Shown: positions 26,281 to 34,835 of the stretch, piece by piece
How positions within the stretch are numbered: the stretch's first letter is position 1
Layout of the letters: the number at the start of each line of letters is the position of its first letter
Assembly: GCA_944389935.1 (NCBI GenBank)
Contig: CALXOE010000020.1
Coordinates: forward strand, 1-53,788
DNA: 53,788 nucleotides
Origin: an uncultured Victivallis sp.
Lineage (GTDB): Bacteria; Verrucomicrobiota; Lentisphaeria; Victivallales; Victivallaceae
Reading direction: 5' to 3'
Notes under the pieces: generated by a model
Told to the model about the DNA's origin: nothing
What the model saw: only the letters and a program-made list of their open reading frames with translations
Database searches by the model: none
Made by a program: the position numbers and the translations under genes

Positions 26281-27110
26281 ACCGGGAAGCGGAGCTCGAG
26301 CGCAAAATCGCGGAACTTGAGGAGCGCATCGCCGCGGAACAGAGGAAAAACCAACAGCTTGAAACGCAGCTGGAAGCCGAACGGGAAGCGGCTCTTGATC
26401 AGCGTTTTACGCTGGTGGAGAACAGTCTGCGGCTGCTCGAGCTCAAGGAGTCACTCGAGGCGGAACAGGAGAAATCCGCGAAGCTGCTGCGGAACCTGCT
26501 TCCGGAACGGGTCATCGCCGATCTTCAGGAGAACGGGACGAGCAAACCGGAGCGGTTTGAACACGTGACGGTGCTTTTTTCGGATATCGTCGGCTTTACG
26601 AACCGCAGTGCGACACTCGATCCGGAGGAGGTCATTGCGGAGCTTTCGGACATCTTCTCGCAGTTCGACCGCATCTTCACGAGCCACGGCTGTGAACGGA
26701 TCAAAACCATCGGAGACGCCTATCTCTGCGTCTCGGGTCTGCCGACGCCGACGGAACACCATTGCGAAAACATTCTCGCGGGAGCCTGCGAGGCACTGCA
26801 TTACCTGGAGGAGCGCAACCTCGTCAAATTCCATCGCTGGCGGATGCGGTTCGGCGTGCACACGGGGCGCGTTGTCGGCGGAATCGTCGGAACAGAAAAG
26901 TACATTTACGACATCTTCGGGGATACGGTCAACACGGCGGCCCGCATGGAGCAGCTCTCCGAACCGATGCGGATCAACGTGTCTCAGGCGGTGCGGGACG
27001 CGGCGCCGGAAACGTTCCGCTTTGTCGAGCGTCCCGCCCTGGAAGTCAAGGGGAAAGGAGTGATGAAGATGTATTTCCTCGACACTCACTCTCCGAATCT
27101 GGAACGGTAA
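26277..27110 (+). CDS. Class III adenylate cyclase, soluble, with N-terminal coiled coil
   Basis: 277 residues. Residues 1-70 form a charged coiled coil (ERKIAELEERIAAEQ onward), then LLRNLLPERVIADL and a cyclase homology domain. Metal-binding aspartates are D103 (FSDIVGFT) and D147 (IGDAYL). The purine-selecting pair is K143 (IKTIGDAY) and D212 (YDIFGDTVN), the ATP-type rather than GTP-type combination. No membrane segment or receptor domain is fused, so input must come through the coiled coil or partners. It is the last gene of the uppP-proC-GT2 operon (4-bp overlap) and its end overlaps the convergent acyltransferase gene by 25 bp. Confidence 0.9.
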   Translation: MNREAELERKIAELEERIAAEQRKNQQLETQLEAEREAALDQRFTLVENSLRLLELKESLEAEQEKSAKLLRNLLPERVIADLQENGTSKPERFEHVTVLFSDIVGFTNRSATLDPEEVIAELSDIFSQFDRIFTSHGCERIKTIGDAYLCVSGLPTPTEHHCENILAGACEALHYLEERNLVKFHRWRMRFGVHTGRVVGGIVGTEKYIYDIFGDTVNTAARMEQLSEPMRINVSQAVRDAAPETFRFVERPALEVKGKGVMKMYFLDTHSPNLER

Positions 27111-28324
27111 ATCTGTTCCCCCCAGCGGTCGAGCCCGCCGACCGGAATGAACATGCCGCCCGCACGGAACGTTCCGCCCGAATCATGAAGCCGGTGGAAC
27201 GCGCGCCGCAGAGAGTTGTCGGCCGGATAGGAGGAGAACTCCCCGTCATCCCGCCCGAAAACGAAAAACAGTCCGGAGCGCTCCTCCGGCGGCGCCGGGA
27301 AGAGGAAGAGTTCGCGCATGAATTTCGCCAGATTCGACTCCGGCAGCAGCTCGAGCCAGGCGGGGTTGAGGATCCACGATTCGCAGACGAACACCCGGAT
27401 CTCCTTGTGGAACTGCCGGCGGAAAAAACGGGCGGCAGAGCGCAGGGACTCTCCCGCAAGTTCCGGAGTCATGCCGCCGCCACCGGGGATATGGACGCTC
27501 GGCACCCATTCATGCGGAGTCAGAAGCGGCTCATGAAGTTCAAGGTCGATTGTCCGGCGGGCACCGGGAACCGCCCGTCCGGTCGCGGGATCGACGGGGA
27601 TGCCGGTCAGCATGGAGCCCTCCTGCTCGAGCGTCGCCGGAGTTCCTCCCTTGTCACAGCGGAAACCATCGTTGTCGAGGCGCCAGCCGTCGCGGCAGAA
27701 AGCCTCGATCCGTCCGGAAAACCGGTTGCGGTAGAGAGCCGGAATCCAGTCGGGCGCGGTGTGGATCAGGAATTCAAACCGACCGATGCGAAAGAGCCGG
27801 GCGTCGATCGAGTGGACAAGCCAGTGATGCTGCCGGAAGTCGGTACCGGGAATGCCGTGATGAGCGGAACCGTAAATGGAGGTGGTTCCGGCGATCCACT
27901 TCGCGATCCCGCGAACATACGATTCATCCAGTCCGAGCCGGGCATGCGTCTCGGCGATCCGCGGCAGTGCCGCCAGAGCCGCCATGAGCGAAAAGAGCCC
28001 CGCCCCCTCCTCTCCGAGCAGTTCGACCGGATATGGCAGCAGCCGATGGTCCGGCCCCGGAACACCCCGGAGCAGCCAGCCGTCGAGCAGATTTGCGTAA
28101 ATGCGCAGAGCGGAATTCGACCGGACGGCGGAGGCGAGAGATTCCATGCGGGATTCAGGGATCGCGGGATTCAGTTCCAGCAGCGGCATCCAGCGGCGGA
28201 AAAACGCCATCGTGAGATGTTCCGGCATCGCATCGGGGAAGCTCCCCTCCCCCCAGTACGGGGCAAAAAACGGTTCAAGTTCCGCTGAAAATCCGCACTC
28301 CCGTAAAAAATCCGCCAAAATCAT
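27086..28324 (-). CDS. GNAT-like acyltransferase-domain protein (DUF5596-type)
   Basis: 412 residues. The C-terminal half has the pattern I associate with the GNAT-C/DUF5596 family: VHIPGGGGMTPELAGESL, then ARFFRRQFH, VCESWILNPAWLELLPESN, KFMRELFLF. The N-terminal half is helical and less conserved. The family is annotated as acyltransferase-domain protein, mostly in Firmicutes; substrate is unknown. It is monocistronic on the minus strand, convergent with the adenylate cyclase gene and overlapping its last 25 bp. Confidence 0.65.
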   Translation of the reverse strand: MILADFLRECGFSAELEPFFAPYWGEGSFPDAMPEHLTMAFFRRWMPLLELNPAIPESRMESLASAVRSNSALRIYANLLDGWLLRGVPGPDHRLLPYPVELLGEEGAGLFSLMAALAALPRIAETHARLGLDESYVRGIAKWIAGTTSIYGSAHHGIPGTDFRQHHWLVHSIDARLFRIGRFEFLIHTAPDWIPALYRNRFSGRIEAFCRDGWRLDNDGFRCDKGGTPATLEQEGSMLTGIPVDPATGRAVPGARRTIDLELHEPLLTPHEWVPSVHIPGGGGMTPELAGESLRSAARFFRRQFHKEIRVFVCESWILNPAWLELLPESNLAKFMRELFLFPAPPEERSGLFFVFGRDDGEFSSYPADNSLRRAFHRLHDSGGTFRAGGMFIPVGGLDRWGEQIYRSRFGE

Positions 28325-28448
28325 TGCAAATCCTCCGCTTCCGACTTGAAATTCCGCCGATCTCTGTTATTTTATTAAAATTGCCGTTTATGTGCATCTG
28401 AACAAGAATTCATATAATATAACCTGCAAAACGGAGTTGTGCAAAAAA

Positions 28449-28649
28449 ATGAAAAAGGACATTCATCCGAAGTACGAAGACGCCATTGTGACCTGCGCCT
28501 GCGGCGAAGTCTGGCACATCAAATCCACCCGTCCCGAGATGAAGGTCGGCATCTGCGCGAAGTGCCACCCGTTCTTCACGGGCAAACAGAAATTCGTCGA
28601 CACGGCGGGTCGTATCGACAAATTCAACCGCCGCTACAAGAAAGCGTAA
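28449..28649 (+). CDS. rpmE: 50S ribosomal protein L31, zinc-binding type
   Basis: 66 residues from the ATG at 28449; a longer upstream frame is rejected because L31 begins MKKDIHP. It retains the zinc ligands CxC (TCACGEVW) and CxxC (CAKCHPFF), the C+ form. A TATAAT at 28413-28418 is a likely -10 with a poor -35. A strong terminator follows. The prfA gene next door repeats the rpmE-prfA order found in many bacteria. Confidence 0.95.
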   Translation: MKKDIHPKYEDAIVTCACGEVWHIKSTRPEMKVGICAKCHPFFTGKQKFVDTAGRIDKFNRRYKKA

Positions 28650-28678
28650 TCGCCGCTCCTGCGTTTTACCGATGACCC

Positions 28679-28717
28679 GGGCTTGCCGGAACGATTCCGT
28701 TCTGCAAGCCCTTTTTT
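28679..28717 (+). terminator. Intrinsic terminator between rpmE and prfA
   Basis: The 8-bp stem GGGCTTGC (28679-28686) with GCAAGCCC (28704-28711) is extended by an inner CGGAA/TTCCG pairing, followed by six T residues. It may only partly terminate, as prfA starts 13 bp later. Confidence 0.9.
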
Positions 28718-28729
28718 GGATTACGTTTC

Positions 28730-29821
28730 ATGGTTCCAGAAGATATTGCCGCATACATTGAGAATCTGCACGGACGCTTTGCCGAGCTCGAGGAGCGCAT
28801 GGCCGACCCGACGATTTATTCCCGGGGAGCCGAGTTTCGCAACGTCTCGCAGGAGCACCGTAAACTCGGAACTCTCTTTGAAAAATTCGAGAGCTGGAAG
28901 AAAGCCCTCGCAGAACTCGCGGAAAATCACGAGATGCTGACTGTCGAAGAGGACGCCGAAATGCGCGAACTGCTCACCGCCGATATCGAAGCGCTGGAAC
29001 AGAAAGCCGCGAAACTCGAGGAGGAGATTCAGGTCTCGCTGCTGCCGCCCGACCCGAACGATGCGAAGAACATCATCGTCGAGATCAAACCGGCCGCCGG
29101 CGGCGACGAAGCGGCGCTCTTCGCGGGAGAACTTTTCCGCGCCTATCTGCATTTCGCGGAAAAACAGGGCTGGAAAGTCGAGATTCTCGACCAGTCCGAT
29201 ACGGACCTGGGAGGGATCAAGGATGTGTCGTTCTCGCTTTCGGGCTGCGACGTCTACTCGCTCATGAAATACGAGTCGGGCGTGCATCGAGTGCAGCGCG
29301 TCCCGACCACAGAGGCGGGCGGGCGCATTCACACGTCAACCGTGACGGTCGCAGTCATGCCGGAAGCGGAGGAGGTCGAACTCGACATCCGCCCGGAGGA
29401 TTTGCGATTCGACGTGTTCCGTTCGAGCGGCCCCGGCGGGCAGTGCGTGAACACGACCGACTCCGCCGTGCGCGTGACCCACATCCCGACCGGACTCTCG
29501 GTCGCGAGTCAGCAGGAGAAGTCGCAGCACCGCAACAAGGAGATCGCGCTGCGTATCCTCTATGCCCGCATGCTCGAGCACAAGCAGCAGGAGGAGGCGA
29601 GCCGCCAGGCCGCCGACAAACGCTCTCAGGTCGGCACAGGCGACCGCAGCGAACGGATCCGCACCTACAACTTCCCGCAGAACCGCGTGACGGACCACCG
29701 GTACAATGTGAACACGTTCGATCTGCCGAAACTCATGGAGGGGGATCTGAACCTGATTCTCGACCAGATTCTGATGATTGTCTGCGAACAGCGGCTCGAA
29801 CAGCTCCGCCACCAGCAGTAA
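28730..29821 (+). CDS. prfA: Peptide chain release factor 1
   Basis: 363 residues. Recognises UAG/UAA and triggers peptide release. The GGQ motif (residues 236-238, SSGPGGQCVNTTDSAV) is intact. The codon-recognition tripeptide region reads RVPTTEAGGRIHTS, so it is the PxT form of RF1 rather than the SPF of RF2. The start at 28730 (TTTC-ATG) has no obvious Shine-Dalgarno and lies just after the rpmE terminator, so an internal promoter or leaderless translation is possible. Confidence 0.96.
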   Translation: MVPEDIAAYIENLHGRFAELEERMADPTIYSRGAEFRNVSQEHRKLGTLFEKFESWKKALAELAENHEMLTVEEDAEMRELLTADIEALEQKAAKLEEEIQVSLLPPDPNDAKNIIVEIKPAAGGDEAALFAGELFRAYLHFAEKQGWKVEILDQSDTDLGGIKDVSFSLSGCDVYSLMKYESGVHRVQRVPTTEAGGRIHTSTVTVAVMPEAEEVELDIRPEDLRFDVFRSSGPGGQCVNTTDSAVRVTHIPTGLSVASQQEKSQHRNKEIALRILYARMLEHKQQEEASRQAADKRSQVGTGDRSERIRTYNFPQNRVTDHRYNVNTFDLPKLMEGDLNLILDQILMIVCEQRLEQLRHQQ

Positions 29822-29846
29822 AAAAGCCCCGGCGGGAAAAGCTCTT

Positions 29847-30602
29847 TCACCGCTTGCGTGCGAGGGTGGCCCAGAAAGTCGGGATGTTCATGTCGTGCAG
29901 CCTCCCGGAGCCGTTCGTATCCTCATAGAGATCGAGCAGCACAAACCCCGCTTTCAACTGTCCGGCGATCTGTTCTTCGGCCGTGTGGGAGAACTGGCAG
30001 CCGGAGTTGGTTTCGATCCCGCGCCGATAAAGCGCCTCGTCCGCAAGCGGATCGATCGGCAGGGCGTTTTCGATGCGGCACCCGTCCTCGTCCGCGATGA
30101 AATTGATTCCGTTGTCGAGCCCCGCCATCAAGAGTCCGCCGGGTTTCAGCACGCGGAAACACTCGCGCCAGACGTGCCTGACATCATGGACATAGACGTT
30201 CGCAACCGGATGGACGATGAGGTCGAATTCACCGTCCCCGAACGGGAATCGTTCACTCATATCGGCGCAGACGATCCTGACCGGGTACTTTTCGCGATCG
30301 CGCACGTGCCGCTCGCGGCGGAGCTGCTCTTCGGAGAGATCCATGACCGTAACCTCAGCGCCCTGCGCCGCCAGAAGCGGTCCTTGCTGCCCGCCGCCGG
30401 AAGCGAGCGCCAGCACCCGTTTCCCCCGGAGTTCGCCGAACCATTCGCGGGGAACGGGACGGGTCGGGGTCAGCAGCAGCCGGAAATTCCCGCGCCGCGC
30501 CTCCTCATAAACCTCGTGGGAAATCGGGATCGCCCACTCCCAGCCACGACGGCACCAGCCGTCGATGATCTCCGCATTCAAAAGCGTATATTTCCGTTTC
30601 AT
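29847..30602 (-). CDS. Class I SAM-dependent methyltransferase
   Basis: 251 residues from the ATG at 30602, preferred over an upstream start inside rlmH. Motif I is VLALASGGGQQGPLLAAQGA, followed by VTVMDLSEEQL, IVCADMSERFPFGDGEFDLIVHP and FRVLKPGGLLMAGL, a complete Rossmann methyltransferase of the Methyltransf_11 type. The N-terminal YTLLNAEIIDGWCRRGWEWAIPI and the C-terminal MNIPTFWATLA are also found in small-molecule methyltransferases of gut bacteria. The substrate is unknown. Third gene of the mnmA-rlmH operon. Confidence 0.8.
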   Translation of the reverse strand: MKRKYTLLNAEIIDGWCRRGWEWAIPISHEVYEEARRGNFRLLLTPTRPVPREWFGELRGKRVLALASGGGQQGPLLAAQGAEVTVMDLSEEQLRRERHVRDREKYPVRIVCADMSERFPFGDGEFDLIVHPVANVYVHDVRHVWRECFRVLKPGGLLMAGLDNGINFIADEDGCRIENALPIDPLADEALYRRGIETNSGCQFSHTAEEQIAGQLKAGFVLLDLYEDTNGSGRLHDMNIPTFWATLARKR

Positions 30603-30627
30603 TTCCGTCTTCGATTTTTCATTTTCA

Positions 30628-31065
30628 TCAGGGGTTGTGGTAAGAGCCGCCATGCAGGATATTCGTCGCCCGGAAGAGCTGTTCCATCAACAGCAGCCGC
30701 GCGAGTTCATGCGTAAATGTGAGTTTCGAGAGCGACCAGAGCAGATCGGCCCGCTGCTTGACTTCGGGAGCGAGTCCGCAGGGGCCGCCGATCACAAAAA
30801 CGACCTTGCGGTCGAACGATCCGAGCTTTGCGGCGAACTCCTGGCTTGAGAACTGCCGCCCCTCCTCAGAAAGCACGACGACAGCTGCGGCGCGCTCTTT
30901 TTCCAGCGCTTTGACGATCGCCTGACCCTCTTTCGCGACGTTCGAGTCGGGCAGTTCAACGATCTCGAGTTTCGCATAAGGAGAGAGCCATTTCGCGAAT
31001 TCGTCGCAGCGCGCCTGAATCGCGCGATCCTTGAGTTTCCCGATCAAAACAAGTTTCAGCAGCAT
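30628..31065 (-). CDS. rlmH: 23S rRNA (pseudouridine1915-N3)-methyltransferase
   Basis: 145 residues from the ATG at 31065. SPOUT-fold methyltransferase for m3-psi1915. Signature segments: KLVLIGKLKD, VVVLSEEGRQFSSQEFA, VFVIGGPCGLAPEV and the C-terminal LFRATNILHGGSYHNP, close to the universal YHR-containing tail form. It overlaps mnmA by 10 bp, so both rRNA and tRNA modification are co-expressed. Confidence 0.95.
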   Translation of the reverse strand: MLLKLVLIGKLKDRAIQARCDEFAKWLSPYAKLEIVELPDSNVAKEGQAIVKALEKERAAAVVVLSEEGRQFSSQEFAAKLGSFDRKVVFVIGGPCGLAPEVKQRADLLWSLSKLTFTHELARLLLMEQLFRATNILHGGSYHNP

Positions 31066-32129
31066 GATCCGATCACCCCTCCCCCGAGCAGCCGGTCGCC
31101 GCGGTAAAACACCGCCGCCTGGCCGGGAGTGACCGCGCGCAGCGGCTGATCCGGAATCACGCGGCAACGCTCCTCCCCGGTCGACTCGATCCGGCAGGGG
31201 ACCGCCCGGCTGCGATAGCGGATCTGCACGTCCATCCGCTCCCCCTCCGGAGGAGTTCCAAGCTGCCAGACAAGATCGTGAACCGGAAACTCATGTGCGA
31301 GCAGTGACTCCGGATCGGTTTCGAGCCGGATATCTCCCGACACCGGGTCGATCGCCACAATGTAGGCGGGAACGCCGAGCGCGACATTCAACCCTTTGCG
31401 CTGTCCGATCGTGAACTGATGAACGCCCGCATGGCGTCCGACCGTCCGGCCGCGATAGACGAACCGCCCCGGTTTCGCGGCGAAGCCGCAGAGCCGCCGC
31501 AGCGTCTCGCCGAAACACTCGCCCTCGACCTGAAAACAGGCGTCCTGGCTGTCCGGTTTCTGTGATGTCACGAGCCCGAACCGCGAAGCGATCCGGCGCA
31601 CCTCCTCCTTTTCCAGAGTTCCGACGGGGAACGACAGAAACGAAAGTTCGCGCTGTCCCAGCCGGTAGAGGAAGTAACTCTGATCTTTCCGCAAATCGTC
31701 GCCGCGGCGCAGAACGACTCCCTCCGGCAGATGCTCGAGTTTCGCATAGTGCCCGGTCAGAACGCGGCTCGCGCCGATCTCCCGGGCGAACTCGATGAGC
31801 ATGCCGAATTTCACAAGCAGATTGCAGATGCAGCAGGGATTCGGCGTTCTGCCGGCCATGTATTCACGAGCGGAGGGCTCGAGCACACACGAGCGAAACC
31901 GGTCGAATCCCTCGAGGAAGCGGTGTTCGATCCCGAGCGCCCTGACGACCTGCGCGATCGCCGCCTCATCCTGTTCTGAGGCGCAGAGCTGCGCGCCGGA
32001 AAACGCCGGATCGGGATGCTTCAACCGCAACGTCGCCCCGACCACTTCACATCCGGCCTCAAGCGCCAGTGCCGCCGCCACCGAGGAGTCCACACCTCCC
32101 GACAGAGCGACCACGACTTTTTCTTTCAT
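31056..32129 (-). CDS. mnmA: tRNA-specific 2-thiouridylase
   Basis: 357 residues. Inserts sulfur at U34 of Glu, Lys and Gln tRNAs. The PP-loop is ALSGGVDSSVAAAL. The two catalytic cysteines lie in NPCCICNLLVKFG and DSQDACFQVEG. C-terminal beta-barrel segments (VHQFTIGQRKGL, AVTPGQAAVFY) complete the family. A promoter at 32158-32186 faces away from clpC. The tRNA-Gln(UUG) gene in this window encodes one of its expected substrates. Confidence 0.96.
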   Translation of the reverse strand: MKEKVVVALSGGVDSSVAAALALEAGCEVVGATLRLKHPDPAFSGAQLCASEQDEAAIAQVVRALGIEHRFLEGFDRFRSCVLEPSAREYMAGRTPNPCCICNLLVKFGMLIEFAREIGASRVLTGHYAKLEHLPEGVVLRRGDDLRKDQSYFLYRLGQRELSFLSFPVGTLEKEEVRRIASRFGLVTSQKPDSQDACFQVEGECFGETLRRLCGFAAKPGRFVYRGRTVGRHAGVHQFTIGQRKGLNVALGVPAYIVAIDPVSGDIRLETDPESLLAHEFPVHDLVWQLGTPPEGERMDVQIRYRSRAVPCRIESTGEERCRVIPDQPLRAVTPGQAAVFYRGDRLLGGGVIGSCC

Positions 32130-32157
32130 TTGTCACCTCAAATCCGATCTTTTCGAT

Positions 32158-32215
32158 AGTATAAAGGAAAATGGTTAACTTTTCAAGTTGACTTGTAAAA
32201 AAAAACGTTTATATT
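32158..32215. promoter_or_regulatory. Back-to-back promoters for mnmA (minus) and clpC (plus)
   Basis: Minus strand: TTGAAA (32186-32181), 17 bp, TATACT (32163-32158). Plus strand: TTGACT (32188-32193), 16 bp, TATATT (32210-32215). The two -35 boxes are one base apart, so the polymerases should compete. Confidence 0.75.
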
Positions 32216-32252
32216 GTCAGTAACACGAAAGCATTTGAGAGGAGAAACATCT

Positions 32253-34757
32253 ATGGCCAAACCAGAAGACAACAATTTCGGGCATCTGACCCCGCGTGCG
32301 CGGCAGATCCTGCTTCTCGCGAATCAGGAGGCCGAGCGTTTCAACCATGACCATATCGGTACCGAGCATCTGCTGCTGGGTATTCTCTGTCTGAACGAGG
32401 GAGTGGCGGTCAACGTGCTCAAGTCGCTCGGCTTGAACCTGACCCAGCTCCGGCTGGAGGTGGAGAAGTCCTGCGGCGTCGGCGGGTCGACGCAGACCGA
32501 CGGTCCGCTGCCCATGACTCCGCGGCTCAAGCGCGTACTGATGCTGGCCTCGACCGAGGCTCAGGCGATGAACTACAACTTCGTCGGGACGGAACATCTG
32601 CTGCTGGCGATCCTGCGTGAGGGCGAGAGCGCCGCGGCACGGATTCTGCAGAATCTGAATGTGAATCTCGAGGAGGTCCGGCAGGCGGTCATCAAGACGC
32701 TCGATTCGGACTATCTGCCCGACAACAACGACGACCCCGATACGTCGCCGAACATCCCGCCGCAGCCGAACACCGGCAACGGCGGGAACGCGAATCAGAC
32801 CGGAGCCGAGGGCTTGAACGCGCTGAACGCCTTTGGTCGGAATCTGACCGAGCTTGCGGCGAAAGGCGAACTCGACCCCGTGATCGGACGTACCGACGAG
32901 ATCGAGCGCGTAATCCAGGTGCTCTGCCGCCGAACCAAGAACAATCCCGTGCTGATCGGCGAAGCCGGCGTCGGCAAAACCGCGATCCTCGAGGGACTCG
33001 CGGAAGCGATCGTCGCCCGGAAAGTGCCGGATCTGCTTGCGGACAAGATGGTCTATGCGATCGACCTGCCGCTCATGGTCGCGGGAACCAAATACCGCGG
33101 CCAGTTCGAGGAACGGATCAAGGCCGTGATCGACGAGGTGCGCAACTCCGGCAAAGTGATTTTGTTCATCGATGAGCTGCACACGATCGTCGGCGCGGGC
33201 GGCGCGGAGGGCGCGATGGATGCGGCGAACATCATCAAACCTGCGCTCTCGCGCGGGGAACTTCAGTGCGTCGGTGCAACCACCCTCGACGAATACCGCA
33301 AGGGGATCGAAAAAGACGCGGCTCTGGAACGGCGGTTCCAGCCCGTGCTCGTGAATCCTCCGAGCGTCGAGGATTCGATCAAGATTCTCGAGGGTCTCAA
33401 GGAGACTTACGAGAAACACCACCACGTCCAGTACGCGAAAGGTTCGCTCGAAGCGGCGGTGAAACTCTCCGACCGTTACATCACGGGGAGATTCCTGCCG
33501 GACAAGGCGATCGACGTGATGGACGAGGCGGGAGCGCGCGCGCGGATCAGCAGCGTCTGTCCGCCGCCGGACACTGCGCTTGCCGAGCAGGAGATCGAGG
33601 CGGCCAAGGCGAACAAGGAAGCTGCGATCGTCGAGCAGAACTTCGAGGCGGCCGCCAAATGGCGCGACCGCGAACGCGAACTCAAGCGCAATCTGCAGGA
33701 TCTCCAGGATAAGTGGAAGCAGGAGTGCGCCGAGAAGAAGACCGTCATCACCAGGAGTGATATCGCCGCCGTCGTCGCCAAGTTGACCGGCGTGCCGCTC
33801 CAGCAGATGGAGGAGGGCGAGAGCAAGAAGCTTCTGCGCATGGAGTCCGAGCTCAAGAAAACCGTCATCGGCCAGGACAACGCAGTCGGGATCATCTCCC
33901 GGGCGCTGCGGCGCAGCCGCGCCGACCTGAAGAATCCGGCGCGCCCGATCGGATCATTCATCTTCCTCGGGCCGACCGGCGTCGGCAAGACGCTGCTGGC
34001 CAAGGCGCTGGCGGAATTCATGTTCGGCGACCAGGATGCGCTCATTCAGGTCGATATGTCGGAATATATGGAGAAGTTCAACGTGTCGCGCCTCGTCGGT
34101 TCGCCGCCGGGATACGTGGGCCACGGCGAGGGAGGCGAGCTGACCGAAAAAGTCCGCCGCCGCCCCTACTCGGTCGTGCTTTTCGACGAGATCGAAAAAG
34201 CCCATCCGGACGTGATGCACATGCTGTTGCAGATTCTCGAAGAGGGCCGGATCACCGACACGCTCGGACGGCGCATCGACTTCCGCAACACGATCATCAT
34301 CATGACGAGCAACGTCGGCGCCGAGCAGCTTGCCAAGGGGAATGCGCCGCTCGGATTCGGCAGCGACTCGAGTGAATCGCAGAACGCCGACGAGCGTCTG
34401 CTCGGAATCGCGAAGAAGTTCTTCAAGCCGGAATTCATCAACCGGGTCGATGACATCATCGTCTTCCGGAAGCTGAACAAGGAGGATCTGCTTGCGATCA
34501 TCGATATCGAACTCGGGAAACTGCGCGAACGGCTGCTCGGACGCAAACTCGGGTTCGAGATCTCGGACGAGGTCAAGGATTTCCTGATCTCCAAGGGGTA
34601 CGAGCCGGAATTCGGCGCACGGCCGCTGCGGCGCGCAGTCGAACGGTATATCGAAGATCCGCTTGCGGAGGAGATTCTGCGCGGCCGCTTTGAAAAAGCG
34701 AAAAAAGTGCGGGTGGAACTCGATCAGCAGAAGATCCTCTTCTTCCCGGAAGATTGA
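32253..34757 (+). CDS. clpC: ATP-dependent Clp protease ATPase subunit ClpC
   Basis: 834 residues from the ATG at 32253, preceded by GAGAGGAG. Two Clp-N repeats ([32 protein letters not shown]) are followed by AAA1 with Walker A GEAGVGKT (K242), a middle region with a UVR motif ([14 protein letters not shown]) and AAA2 with Walker A GPTGVGKT (K579). The domain set is that of ClpC rather than ClpB, which has a long coiled coil, or ClpA. It unfolds substrates for ClpP; no clpP or McsA/McsB adaptor gene is in the window. The promoter is a good sigma70 match; no CIRCE or CtsR-like box was seen. Confidence 0.95.
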   Translation: MAKPEDNNFGHLTPRARQILLLANQEAERFNHDHIGTEHLLLGILCLNEGVAVNVLKSLGLNLTQLRLEVEKSCGVGGSTQTDGPLPMTPRLKRVLMLASTEAQAMNYNFVGTEHLLLAILREGESAAARILQNLNVNLEEVRQAVIKTLDSDYLPDNNDDPDTSPNIPPQPNTGNGGNANQTGAEGLNALNAFGRNLTELAAKGELDPVIGRTDEIERVIQVLCRRTKNNPVLIGEAGVGKTAILEGLAEAIVARKVPDLLADKMVYAIDLPLMVAGTKYRGQFEERIKAVIDEVRNSGKVILFIDELHTIVGAGGAEGAMDAANIIKPALSRGELQCVGATTLDEYRKGIEKDAALERRFQPVLVNPPSVEDSIKILEGLKETYEKHHHVQYAKGSLEAAVKLSDRYITGRFLPDKAIDVMDEAGARARISSVCPPPDTALAEQEIEAAKANKEAAIVEQNFEAAAKWRDRERELKRNLQDLQDKWKQECAEKKTVITRSDIAAVVAKLTGVPLQQMEEGESKKLLRMESELKKTVIGQDNAVGIISRALRRSRADLKNPARPIGSFIFLGPTGVGKTLLAKALAEFMFGDQDALIQVDMSEYMEKFNVSRLVGSPPGYVGHGEGGELTEKVRRRPYSVVLFDEIEKAHPDVMHMLLQILEEGRITDTLGRRIDFRNTIIIMTSNVGAEQLAKGNAPLGFGSDSSESQNADERLLGIAKKFFKPEFINRVDDIIVFRKLNKEDLLAIIDIELGKLRERLLGRKLGFEISDEVKDFLISKGYEPEFGARPLRRAVERYIEDPLAEEILRGRFEKAKKVRVELDQQKILFFPED

Positions 34758-34776
34758 TTTGACCGAATCCCATCAT

Positions 34777-34820
34777 CGCCTCTGCGCATTCCGGACAACC
34801 GGTTTGCGCGGAGGCGTTTT
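34777..34820 (+). terminator. Intrinsic terminator after clpC
   Basis: A long stem (CGCCTCTGCGCA near 34777-34788 with TTGCGCGGAGGCG near 34804-34816, one G-U pair) and an inner CCGG/CCGG pairing, followed by four T residues. Confidence 0.75.
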
Positions 34821-34835
34821 GCATATGTGGAAATT

